64,000 nt of DNA from Richelia sinica FACHB-800. Its GTDB lineage: Bacteria > Cyanobacteriota > Cyanobacteriia > Cyanobacteriales > Nostocaceae. The DNA is taken from the NCBI RefSeq assembly GCF_014698825.1, contig NZ_JACJTT010000009.1:1-64000 (forward strand), read 5' to 3'. Within the stretch, counting starts at the first letter, position 1, and the number at the start of each line of letters is the position of its first letter. Positions 1-7,973 of this stretch are shown in pieces. Under the pieces are notes generated by a model. That model did not search any database. It was not told the DNA's origin and saw only the letters and a list, made by a program, of their open reading frames with translations. Position numbers and translations under genes: made by a program.

Positions 1-88
1 TAAGTTGTTTTAACTGTTCATAATGCAGTCCTAATAATCTTTGAGATTCTTCAGGATTGTTATGAATATACTCGACTATGTTGCTCAT
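1..88 (-). CDS. Transposase-like protein, N-terminal fragment (runs off window start)
   Basis: The minus strand carries an open frame that starts with ATG at 86-88 and runs off the left edge; 29 residues are visible, beginning MSNIVEYIHNN and continuing with EESQRLLGLHYEQLKQL. This opening resembles the helix-turn-helix N-terminus of IS5-like (HARBI1-type) transposases that are common in Nostocales; that assignment rests on memory of the family and on only 29 residues. It is divergent from the hydrolase frame that begins 60 bp away, so an insertion-sequence end probably lies around 90-140. No terminal inverted repeat could be confirmed because the other end is outside the window. Confidence 0.45.
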   Translation of the reverse strand, partial: MSNIVEYIHNNPEESQRLLGLHYEQLKQL

Positions 89-148
89 AATACCAGGGTA
101 GATACGCTATTTTATCTGGTTATATCATAATTTCATTCTTTTTCGGAG

Positions 149-1060
149 ATGTCTATTGTAGTGGTGACGATTTTTTATTCTTGGTTTAAACGCAACTATG
201 GCAAGCATTTAATCAATCTGGTTTCTACTGTGGCATATAGTCTGGTATATCCACCACAGGAATGGATTGAAAATGCGATCGCTATGACTACTCAAGCTTG
301 GGATAAACTAGGCGAAGATAATCCCAGTCTTGTCCAAAAAGAGTTTGACTTCTATGTATTCGGTCATTCTCTGGGAGGTTTGTTAGCACTGAGTTGGCCT
401 GCTTTCGTTGACCCCCAAACCCAAGGTAAATTTATTCCTCAACAAATTCTCACTGCTGATCCTGCTCCCAGTACAGAGATGGGTATTCCCCAAATAGCTA
501 TCTGTATTTTAAAACTAGTTGGTTCTCCATTTGCAAAAACACCCATTAACATTTGTGATACAGGTAGCAAATTAAATGTCCCTGTGGCTATCATGCACGG
601 TGCTGATGACACTCTGGTGAAACCTGAATCTTGGGTCAACCGGTCATGGTATCAAAAACAATCTAACTTTGACTGTATAGCTAGCAAAGAGAAACAAATC
701 TACTTTTCCCTTTCCAACAAAGATAAAAATCCTCCTTTGATTGCTTTCCATAACCAAGCTGTCACAGATACAACTTATTTTGATGATGCTTTATTTGATA
801 TTTTTGGAGGTGTGAAAAAAGGGCCAAATGCCTATAACCGACAATATATCTGGCCTGGTGTGAATTTAGTAGTTACCAACGAAGTCAGGGCTGATGAATT
901 ATTCTATAAGTTTCCCTTAAAAGATATCCAAGTTACAGAAACTTTGCCACCAAAGCCAAATCATTTACCGAAGATTTTGATAGGCATTTTGACGGTGGTG
1001 GGATTGGGTTTAGTATATTGGTGGTTTGCCCATTCTGGTCATGTATTGAGCTTTTCTTGA
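149..1060 (+). CDS. Alpha/beta hydrolase with C-terminal membrane anchor, probably 5'-truncated
   Basis: The 303-aa product has the nucleophile elbow GHSLGG (about residues 73-78), a later region AIMHGADDTLVKP that fits the acid-residue strand, and a C-terminal hydrophobic segment (about residues 275-294, ILIGILTVVGLGLVYWW) that should anchor it in a membrane. Cyanobacterial relatives I recall have an N-terminal part with an oxyanion HG motif and a secretion signal before the YSW segment; here that part is missing and the frame reaches a stop at 128-130. The start codon sits directly against GGAG with no proper spacing, so the start is doubtful. A transposase frame begins just upstream, suggesting an insertion cut the 5' end. 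Substrate unknown. Confidence 0.6.
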   Translation: MSIVVVTIFYSWFKRNYGKHLINLVSTVAYSLVYPPQEWIENAIAMTTQAWDKLGEDNPSLVQKEFDFYVFGHSLGGLLALSWPAFVDPQTQGKFIPQQILTADPAPSTEMGIPQIAICILKLVGSPFAKTPINICDTGSKLNVPVAIMHGADDTLVKPESWVNRSWYQKQSNFDCIASKEKQIYFSLSNKDKNPPLIAFHNQAVTDTTYFDDALFDIFGGVKKGPNAYNRQYIWPGVNLVVTNEVRADELFYKFPLKDIQVTETLPPKPNHLPKILIGILTVVGLGLVYWWFAHSGHVLSFS

Positions 1061-1137
1061 AGAGAGCGATCGCTTATTTTTGATTTAGGTGGAACCAGAT
1101 GTAGGATGAAGAAAAGATGAATTAAGCTGTACTCGTA

Positions 1138-2595
1138 ATGACTCTGGCTGAAACTCCCAATCACACCCGTTCCGGTAATCCCCTTCTCAATCTTACCTAT
1201 GAAGCTGCTATAGAATCTCTGGGTAATGACTACTATGATGAAGTTGAAGCCGCAGAATTTCCCCAACATATTCTGCGTTGGCGTAATGATACACTGCTAC
1301 CTAAATTAGGGCTTGATCCCCAGGCTGTTACAGATGAAGATTTTATCACAGCCTTTGGTCAATTCCAGGGACGCAAACCTTTTTTAGCCCTACGTTATCA
1401 CGGTTATCAATTTGGTCAATATAATCCCCAATTAGGTGATGGTAGAGGTTTCTTATTTGGACAGGTGCGGGGTACTGACGATACCTTATATGACTTCGGT
1501 ACAAAAGGTTCTGGGAGAACACCTTACTCTCGCGGTGGTGATGGAATGCTCACCCTCAAAGGTGGAGTGCGGGAAGTTTTAGCCGCAGAAGCACTACAGC
1601 GCTTAGGGGTGAGAACTTCTCGTTGCTTGAGTATGATTGAAACTGGCTTATCTCTATGGCGTGGCGATGAACCTTCACCCACTCGCTCATCTGTCATGAT
1701 TAGAATGAGCCAGTCTCATATCCGATTTGGTAATTTTGAACGCTTACATTATTTAAAGCGACCAGACTTAATCAAAAAGCTGTTAGACCATGTAATCGCC
1801 TATTATTACCAGCATTTACATGGTGAAACTGATAAATATGCTTTATTCTATGCAGAATTAGTCAAGCGAGTTGCCGAGTTAGTCGCACAATGGATGGCAG
1901 CAGGTTTTTGTCATGCCGTCCTCAACACTGACAATATGTCCATTACAGGGGAAAGCTTTGACTATGGCCCCTATGCCTTTATCCCCACCTACGACCTGTA
2001 TTTTACTGCCGCATACTTTGATTACTATAAACGTTATTGTTACAGTCAGCAGCCTAGTATTTGTTATTGGAATTTAGAGATGCTGCAAGCACCTTTACAG
2101 GCAGTAATTGGTAGTCAAGATTTGCAAGCTGGGTTAGGAAAATTTGAGGAATATTATCACGCCGAATATCGCAATTTAATGTTGAAAAAGTTAGGTTTTG
2201 AGAATTTGTCACTACCTCATCTGGATGAATTGTTAAGTTTAACCATTACTTTTTTACATGAAAGTCAAGTTGGCTATCATCAATTCTTTGCAGACATGGC
2301 TGGGACTTTTGGAAGAACCTGGCGAGATGATCCCGCTTTGGTGATGAATGGTTCAGATATCGTTCCTGGTGCGGGAACATCACCAGTTTTTGATAATTGG
2401 TGTCTGCTTTATCATCAAATTCTCAATCATCTTGACCCTGATGAATTAGATATTATTGCCAAAAATTTAGTCAACAATAATCCTAAAACAGCATTATTAA
2501 GACCAGTGATTGAGTCCGTGTGGGAACCAATTGCCGAAGCAGATAATTGGCAACCATTTAAGGAATTAGTTCAAAAGTTGCAATTGGGAGAATAA
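1138..2595 (+). CDS. selO: Protein adenylyltransferase SelO (YdiU/UPF0061 family)
   Basis: The 485-aa length matches SelO (E. coli about 478 aa). Family hallmarks are present: an ATP-binding stretch [19 protein letters not shown] (about residues 118-136, with Lys123, Arg127 and Asp135), [12 protein letters not shown] just after it, and the metal/catalytic region [11 protein letters not shown] followed by DYGPYAF. SelO enzymes are pseudokinases that flip ATP and transfer AMP to Ser/Thr/Tyr of target proteins, linked to oxidative stress in E. coli; substrates here are unknown. The protein ends without the C-terminal Cys/Sec seen in some SelO proteins. It stands alone: a repeat block follows, then a gene on the opposite strand. 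Confidence 0.93.
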   Translation: MTLAETPNHTRSGNPLLNLTYEAAIESLGNDYYDEVEAAEFPQHILRWRNDTLLPKLGLDPQAVTDEDFITAFGQFQGRKPFLALRYHGYQFGQYNPQLGDGRGFLFGQVRGTDDTLYDFGTKGSGRTPYSRGGDGMLTLKGGVREVLAAEALQRLGVRTSRCLSMIETGLSLWRGDEPSPTRSSVMIRMSQSHIRFGNFERLHYLKRPDLIKKLLDHVIAYYYQHLHGETDKYALFYAELVKRVAELVAQWMAAGFCHAVLNTDNMSITGESFDYGPYAFIPTYDLYFTAAYFDYYKRYCYSQQPSICYWNLEMLQAPLQAVIGSQDLQAGLGKFEEYYHAEYRNLMLKKLGFENLSLPHLDELLSLTITFLHESQVGYHQFFADMAGTFGRTWRDDPALVMNGSDIVPGAGTSPVFDNWCLLYHQILNHLDPDELDIIAKNLVNNNPKTALLRPVIESVWEPIAEADNWQPFKELVQKLQLGE

Positions 2596-2640
2596 CAAAT
2601 TAAAAGCAGGGGAATTGAGGAGGAGTATAGGAGTTAAGAA

Positions 2641-2783
2641 GTATGGCTGCGCCACGCTGCGCGAACAGGAGTTTAAATATGCCATAACTCAGCAGCAATG
2701 GCATTAATTATTCTGCAACTTCTGCAACTTCTGCAACTTCTGCAACTCCTGAACTTCTGTAACTCCTGAACTTCTGAACTTCT
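2641..2783. repeat. Interspersed repeat plus AACTTCTGC tandem 9-mers (STRR type)
   Basis: The convergent gap between selO and the glycerate kinase holds two repeat types. At 2641-2673 is a GC-rich unit (TATGGCTGCGCCACGCTGCG and AACAGGAGTT), and at 2711-2783 a run of about seven 9-bp units of the form AACTTCTGC or AACTCCTGA. The same pair recurs at 13131-13270, and the GC-rich unit recurs at 44808-44865 and, inverted, at 61114-61195, so it is a dispersed family of this genome. The two convergent genes lack any other visible terminator here. Confidence 0.8.
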
Positions 2784-2784
2784 T

Positions 2785-3840
2785 TCACCTACCATATATC
2801 CTGCCAAAACTATGGTCGGCATTAATTTCTATAACTAAATCTACAGATGATGAATTAACTAAAGGCGTAATAAATAATTCTGGGTGTAAAGCCCGCCAAA
2901 AATAATGCACAAATTCCTCAATTTGTTTGTCTGTCATGCCAAATTTACCAGACTTGATCATGTCATGTTCTGCTTGTTTTCTCCACTCTAAAGAACAACG
3001 ATAATCTGTAGGATAAAGGACAATCAGACTATCTAAACGTTCCCACAGTGGCAGATAATTTTGCAGATGATGATTCATGTCTAGGGCAAATTTTCGGTCT
3101 GCTGGGGTGAGGATAGGTGCAGGTGGGTTGGTAAATGCGTCTGGGGAAATTGGTTGTACACCGACAAACCAACCTTCAAATAACACTATATCCACATTAT
3201 TAACTATTTCTGGCGTGGTGCGATCGCCTGCACCTCCATGGGCAGATTTATCAAAGCGAGGAATTATCACCTGACTCTTGCCTTGACGAATCTGATCGAG
3301 TAAACTTAAGCCTAAGTCGATATCATGAGTTCCTGGGGGGCCACGCCAAATTAAACGGGGGTCTTGCTGCGTTAAAGTCAGACGATCGCTGTAGGTTTTG
3401 TACAAGTCATCCAACGATAAACTCAAAGTTCGGTATCCCAACTGCTGAAGAATTAAACAGAGAATCCTGGACATTGTAGTTTTGCCAGTTCCCTGTCCAC
3501 CTAAAATCCCTTGAATCATAGGTCTACCTAAATCTTGGCGTACTGATGCGAGTTTCATCCCCAAAGGCAGCCAGATATCCCATAAGACCTGTAAAATCCC
3601 TTGGGGTGAGATTTGGAGGTGAGTTTGACAGTAATGGCTGACATCAGTCCACACTGTTTGTAAGAGGTGCGATGGCGAAACGCCCAGCGTAGCTGATCGC
3701 TTTTCGATAGCATCAACCACATTTTCAGGAGTGATGTTAAAAGTTTTCGCTAACGCCGGATCTACCAATGCCCGATTTTGCGCGGGAACTAACCATGACC
3801 GATCTGCTGTCAAAACTTGAGTGAACCATTCATTACTCAT
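2785..3840 (-). CDS. D-glycerate 3-kinase, plant/cyanobacterial GLYK type (photorespiration)
   Basis: The 351-aa protein has a phosphate-binding loop GGQGTGKTT at residues 114-122, a Walker-B-like LSLDDLYKT, the substrate region WRGPPGTHDIDLG, and later PRFDKSAHGGAGDR and VLFEGWFVG, all features of the GLYK family, which is related to phosphoribulokinase/uridine-kinase P-loop enzymes. GLYK phosphorylates D-glycerate to 3-phosphoglycerate, the last step of photorespiratory 2-phosphoglycolate salvage, feeding the Calvin cycle. The start at 3840 is followed by a coherent N-terminus. The next gene on the same strand (ycf20 homologue) ends only 4 bp upstream, so the two are probably co-transcribed. 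Confidence 0.9.
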   Translation of the reverse strand: MSNEWFTQVLTADRSWLVPAQNRALVDPALAKTFNITPENVVDAIEKRSATLGVSPSHLLQTVWTDVSHYCQTHLQISPQGILQVLWDIWLPLGMKLASVRQDLGRPMIQGILGGQGTGKTTMSRILCLILQQLGYRTLSLSLDDLYKTYSDRLTLTQQDPRLIWRGPPGTHDIDLGLSLLDQIRQGKSQVIIPRFDKSAHGGAGDRTTPEIVNNVDIVLFEGWFVGVQPISPDAFTNPPAPILTPADRKFALDMNHHLQNYLPLWERLDSLIVLYPTDYRCSLEWRKQAEHDMIKSGKFGMTDKQIEEFVHYFWRALHPELFITPLVNSSSVDLVIEINADHSFGRIYGR

Positions 3841-3844
3841 AACA

Positions 3845-4177
3845 TCACGAACCTAACTTAAAGGCTTCCAGAAATAGACTGTAGATAAAACCTACTTTCA
3901 AATAGTTGAGTGCCTCTACCCATAGTGCCTGTTTAGCAAAAAAACTGCGACTGTAGAATAGTCTACTGGTAATCTCTGTCAGTAATACTAAAAAAGCAGC
4001 AGCGAAAATGTCCAATTCTGCTTTTTGCCCAGCCGTAGTCGATACTGCTGATCCCAGAAAAAAACCAAACAAAAAACTAATGAGCAGCAGTGAAAAACGT
4101 CGCCAAGGGTTAACAAACCATTGACTTAAGCTTCTAGCAGCTGTATCTAACAAATTGTTGAGCCGAGTATTTTGCAT
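3845..4177 (-). CDS. ycf20: Ycf20-like membrane protein (DUF565)
   Basis: The 110-aa product has the conserved NPWRRFSLLLISFLFGFFLG stretch (about residues 23-42) followed by a second hydrophobic segment (DIFAAAFLVLLTEITSRLFY), the arrangement of chloroplast-encoded Ycf20 and its cyanobacterial homologues. In plants and algae Ycf20-type proteins affect non-photochemical quenching; the biochemical role is not known. Two or three membrane segments are likely, so a thylakoid location is expected. It lies 4 bp upstream of the glycerate kinase in the same direction. Confidence 0.85.
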   Translation of the reverse strand: MQNTRLNNLLDTAARSLSQWFVNPWRRFSLLLISFLFGFFLGSAVSTTAGQKAELDIFAAAFLVLLTEITSRLFYSRSFFAKQALWVEALNYLKVGFIYSLFLEAFKLGS

Positions 4178-4771
4178 TAGTCAGGGTGTGGGGAAAAGTC
4201 AAGATATGTTGAAATATTGGCATATTCAGAAGGGCAGTTTTAGCATAAGCTTATGGGCAAATGCTGTAGATAGCGATAGGCTTGGCTGTGAATCTGAACA
4301 TTGATAGAAACAACCGTCTTGAGAAAATAAAAATTCCCACAAAATCACTATCCATTGGGTGGTGTTTGGGCAGGTGGCAACGTTATCTTAAAGATAAAGC
4401 TTGAATTATCCGGGATCAAATATACCTTGGAGGTTATTTTTAAAGGATACTTTGTTAATGGTGATAAAAGTATCACCAAATTCCATTGATAACTATGGAA
4501 TTTTATTGATTAACTGAGTATCTTAATTGTATTTTTTCATGCTTATTAATGACGAAATACTGACTAATGAAGTAGAAGATACTTTTGTTTTGTCCAGCAG
4601 AAAGGGCTTCACCCCTGATAATATTTGCTCGACAAAATGATACTAGTTATACATTCTTGAAATTAATACTCAAGATGTATAAAAAATGCTACTTTCGTTG
4701 ATTCATCAATGATTCATTGATGACTTGGAGCTTAAGTGTACAGAAAATCTTATTCCTAATTAATTATCATC
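4178..4771. other. AT-rich intergenic region between divergent genes
   Basis: This 594-bp gap lies between the ycf20 homologue (minus) and a lipoprotein (plus), so it must hold two divergent promoters. The visible structure is a perfect 9-bp inverted repeat at 4703-4723 and a 33-codon open frame at 4539-4640 (ATG to TGA, acidic, no ribosome-binding site) that I do not call a gene. Nothing else is recognisable. Confidence 0.5.
4703..4723. promoter_or_regulatory. Perfect 9-bp inverted repeat upstream of lipoprotein gene
   Basis: TCATCAATG and CATTGATGA are exact inverse complements separated by ATT, 48 bp before the lipoprotein ATG. The short spacer and symmetry fit a dimeric regulator's operator. 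The regulator is unknown, and no matching copy was noticed elsewhere in the window. Confidence 0.35.
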
Positions 4772-5398
4772 ATGAAATTTGTTGTGTATCGGAACTTCGC
4801 CGTCACTGCTTGTGCTTTGGGGTTATTAGGACTCATGACTGGATGTTTGGAAATGAGCGTATCTTTTGAGTCTACTAAGCCGGACTCAACCGTAACTACA
4901 ACAGAAGAAACATCTCACCAACCAACAACCACTATACCAGGAGGTGGAGAAGCAGCGATCGCTCTCAGTGCATCCAATGTCACCACTACATCCAGTACAG
5001 AGGCAACATCCCAAAATTCAGCCCCCACACCCGCAGTAGTAGCTTATCGGGTAGAGTCTCAACAAAGCAAAGTGCCAGGACTATTGCGGATGAGTAACCA
5101 AACTGATCAACCTGTACGCTTGGCTTTATTGGCGCGACAAAGCGGAACAAAAAAAGCTGAGAAAAATACTAAATATGATATTCCTGCCCATTGGGATTTT
5201 GCCCCTCAAGAAGGTAGTAGTCAAGGTTTGGTTCTATCTTTACCCCAAGGTAATTTGAAGTTGGAAAAAGGAGACATTCTGGTTGCTTTCGCTCAAGATG
5301 GTTCCCGTCGCTATTGGGGCCCCTATGTAGTGGGTGAAACTTCTGCACCAAGTTGGAATGCTCAAACTAAAGAATGGCAGCTGGTATTAACGCCGTAG
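4772..5398 (+). CDS. Predicted lipoprotein of unknown function
   Basis: The 208-aa product begins with a typical lipoprotein signal: charged start, hydrophobic core, lipobox LMTGC with the lipidated Cys at residue 25. A Thr/Ser-rich linker (about residues 34-85, with TTTSSTEATS) follows, then a globular C-terminal part (about residues 90-208) containing RMSNQTDQPVRLALL and RRYWGPYVVG. I do not recognise the domain. The Thr/Ser linker suggests the domain is held away from the membrane in the periplasm or at the outer membrane. The gene is monocistronic by spacing, with an operator-like palindrome upstream. Confidence 0.7.
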   Translation: MKFVVYRNFAVTACALGLLGLMTGCLEMSVSFESTKPDSTVTTTEETSHQPTTTIPGGGEAAIALSASNVTTTSSTEATSQNSAPTPAVVAYRVESQQSKVPGLLRMSNQTDQPVRLALLARQSGTKKAEKNTKYDIPAHWDFAPQEGSSQGLVLSLPQGNLKLEKGDILVAFAQDGSRRYWGPYVVGETSAPSWNAQTKEWQLVLTP

Positions 5399-5529
5399 TT
5401 GCTGGAAAACAATCCAATCAAAATAGAGAACAAAATCGAAATAGCTAACGACTATTGACTAGTGACAAGGGATTGTTAACTATTGTTTAGGGAAAGACAC
5501 GATTTCCTGTGTCTATACATTATCTGTTC

Positions 5530-7380
5530 ATGAGTTTGAAATTGAGTCTGCCTCGCGCTGTGGAGCAATGGTTTCACAATTTAGGACAAAAGCCAGCCCT
5601 TGCTGTGACTGTATCTGTCCTCTGGTTACTAGTCATTGGTTGGGTAGCTTTTGGTTGGAATTTAGGCAATATTGGTTTGATTGATGAAACCGAACCATTA
5701 TTTGCGGAAGCGTCCCGACAAATGCTGGTGACAGGAGATTGGATTACGCCGTTTTTCAATGGTGAAACTCGGTTTGATAAACCAGCATTGATTTATTGGT
5801 GTCAAGCGATCGCCTATGCCATCATGGGGGTAAATGAATGGGCAGCCCGCGTTCCTTCAGCCTTGGCAGCATTGGCAGCCATCTCTTTAGGTTTTTACAC
5901 CATTCAGTGGTATTTGGCTCAAAAAGACGAATTAGCAGGTACTAGAAACCCCATTCGTCGTTATGTTGTCCCTGGCATTGCAGCAGCAATTATGGCGCTC
6001 AATCCTGAGATGATTGTGTGGGGAAGAACCGGTGTGTCTGATATGTTGTTAACCGGTTGTATCGCTTCTGCTTTATTCTGCTTCTTTTTGGGATATGCAA
6101 ATCAAAGTCATGGCAACAGAGTTAATAGTAAACTACCTAATAAGTGGTATTTAGCTTTTTATGTATTGATTGCTGGAGCAATTTTAACTAAAGGCCCAGT
6201 GGGAATTGTTTTACCAGGGTTAATAGTCATTGCTTTTGTGTTGTATGTAGGGAAATTTTGGCAAGTATGGCGAGAAATGCGCCCTATATTAGGAGTAGTA
6301 ATTATTTTGGCCTTATCAGTGCCCTGGTATGCCTTAGTAATTTGGCGCAACGGCTGGAATTATATTAACTCCTTTTTCGGTTATCACAATTTAGAACGGT
6401 TTACAGAAGTAGTTAATGGCCACTCTGCCCCTTGGTATTTTTATTTTGTCGTAGTTTTACTAGGATTCGCGCCCTATTCTGTTTACATACCTGCGGCCCT
6501 CATTAGGCTAAAATTTTGGCAGCGATCGCATTGGCGAAATCAAGAACGTTCTCAACAATTAGGTTTATTTGCGGCTTTTTGGTTTTTGGGAGTATTTATC
6601 TTTTTCACCATTGCTGTTACTAAACTCCCCAGCTATGTCTTACCCTTAATGCCAGCAGCAGCAATCTTGGTAGCATTATTATTGAGTGACCTTTTCCCCA
6701 GTCCTGAAACTACCACAACACCCCATCCCAGACCCAGTGAAATCAAATCCTTTCGCATCAGTAGCTGGATTAACGTCATCTTTGCAATTATTTTAGCGAT
6801 CGCTTTATTTAACTTATCTCAAATAGTCGGACCAGACCCAGCAGCACCAGAATTATATGAACTCATTCAAAAAGCAGGTTTACCAACCTTCGGTGGTATT
6901 ATTTGGTCAGGAGCGGCCATTATCATAGCGGCTTTACTCTTGAGTTATCGTTGGCAACAGATTATTGCCGTAAATATCATCACCTTCATTGCTTTTTTAG
7001 CGATCGTTTTGATGCCTGCTTTATTCTTGATGGATGGACAACGTCAGTTACCTCTCAGACAATTATCAGCTATAGCAGTGGAATCAAGACAAGCCAACGA
7101 AGAGTTAGTAATGGTTGGTTTTAAAAAACCAAGCGTCACTTTCTACACTCAAACCACAGTTAATTACATCAAATTTTCCAAAGACGCACTAGATTACATT
7201 CAAAAACAAGCAACTAAAAAACCACAACCCCCTTCTCTTCTCTTACTAGTAGAACAAGAAAAGTTTACAGAAATGAATTTACCCCCAGATGATTATAAAA
7301 GTATCTCTACTAAAGGTGCATATCACCTGGTGCGGATTCCTTTAAACACAATTAAAAAGGAAAAATTAGATATTTCTTAA
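5530..7380 (+). CDS. Family-39 glycosyltransferase (ArnT/PMT-like), polytopic membrane protein
   Basis: The product, about 616 aa from ATG 5530, has an acidic motif IDETEPLFAEASRQM at about residues 51-65 in the first external loop, the position of the DE pair that is catalytic in GT39 enzymes (ArnT, protein mannosyltransferases). FFNGETRFDKPALIYW follows, then about 11-12 hydrophobic segments and a soluble C-terminal domain of about 100 aa. Members move sugars from polyprenyl-phosphate donors to lipid or protein acceptors on the outer face of the cytoplasmic membrane; the acceptor is unknown. An in-frame GTG at 5509 would add seven residues; I prefer the ATG. A strong hairpin terminator follows at 7482. 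Confidence 0.85.
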   Translation: MSLKLSLPRAVEQWFHNLGQKPALAVTVSVLWLLVIGWVAFGWNLGNIGLIDETEPLFAEASRQMLVTGDWITPFFNGETRFDKPALIYWCQAIAYAIMGVNEWAARVPSALAALAAISLGFYTIQWYLAQKDELAGTRNPIRRYVVPGIAAAIMALNPEMIVWGRTGVSDMLLTGCIASALFCFFLGYANQSHGNRVNSKLPNKWYLAFYVLIAGAILTKGPVGIVLPGLIVIAFVLYVGKFWQVWREMRPILGVVIILALSVPWYALVIWRNGWNYINSFFGYHNLERFTEVVNGHSAPWYFYFVVVLLGFAPYSVYIPAALIRLKFWQRSHWRNQERSQQLGLFAAFWFLGVFIFFTIAVTKLPSYVLPLMPAAAILVALLLSDLFPSPETTTTPHPRPSEIKSFRISSWINVIFAIILAIALFNLSQIVGPDPAAPELYELIQKAGLPTFGGIIWSGAAIIIAALLLSYRWQQIIAVNIITFIAFLAIVLMPALFLMDGQRQLPLRQLSAIAVESRQANEELVMVGFKKPSVTFYTQTTVNYIKFSKDALDYIQKQATKKPQPPSLLLLVEQEKFTEMNLPPDDYKSISTKGAYHLVRIPLNTIKKEKLDIS

Positions 7381-7481
7381 ACAGGTTATGGCAAATAAGT
7401 TGTGTAGAGAAATTCTACATGGAATGCTTTTAAGAGGTTGGTGGAAAAGTATTTTGATTAGCATCAAAGTATCTCAAATCT

Positions 7482-7513
7482 AACCCCTATTCCCTTGTTA
7501 GAAATAGGGGTTT
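7482..7513 (+). terminator. Rho-independent terminator-like hairpin after the GT39 gene
   Basis: AACCCCTAT at 7482-7490 pairs with ATAGGGGTT at 7504-7512 (9-bp stem), followed by a short T-rich tract. It lies about 100 bp after the glycosyltransferase stop and before the convergent chaB-like gene, so it may serve the + strand transcript. Confidence 0.6.
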
Positions 7514-7595
7514 CAAAACATCTCTCTTACAAGGAGATGTTGGGAGAGGAGTTTTAGTATCCTGGCATATTCTAGTTAGGAGATGTCTAATCTGA

Positions 7596-7841
7596 TTAAT
7601 TACCCCCAGAAACTACAGCTTTATGATGGATAGCTGGGTCTTCTGGTTTTCTTTGCCATCTACCCTCGCTATTTGATTCATACTCATTACGGACACTACT
7701 CCAAGCCACTTCTACTGCGCTATCTTCATCCATCCCATCTCTTTGTGCAGCATTAAAAGCAGCGACAAACATTTGTTGAGCATGTTCTGGTAATCTTTCC
7801 TGTATATCTTCAGGTAAGTCACTGATTCTTGTATAACTCAT
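7596..7841 (-). CDS. ChaB family small protein
   Basis: The 81-aa product matches the ChaB fold in length and motifs: LPEDIQERLPEHAQQMFVAAF then AQRDGMDEDSAVEVAWSSVRN, and a basic tail RWQRKPED. Named for a gene next to the E. coli ChaA cation antiporter, ChaB proteins have no agreed biochemical role, although the fold occurs in several small regulatory or stress-linked proteins. No cation transporter is adjacent here. The gene is probably monocistronic: 132 bp separate it from the next minus-strand gene downstream. Confidence 0.85.
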   Translation of the reverse strand: MSYTRISDLPEDIQERLPEHAQQMFVAAFNAAQRDGMDEDSAVEVAWSSVRNEYESNSEGRWQRKPEDPAIHHKAVVSGGN

Positions 7842-7973
7842 AAACCCTTTTCCATTGTTAATTTGGGTTTATGTTAAAGATTTATGGTGAATATTCCTTC
7901 TTTCGCTCAGTAGATATTCTCATTCTCATACTTTTGATAGAGTATATGTAATTGATCAGCGATTCCAGGACAA

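Noticed and set aside
2711-2783. CRISPR or coding repeat in the AACTTCTGC run
   Set aside because: Units are 9 bp without spacers and lie in an intergenic gap shared with other STRR loci.
4539-4640. 33-codon open frame as a gene
   Set aside because: No ribosome-binding site and no family resemblance; kept as a low-interest finding only.
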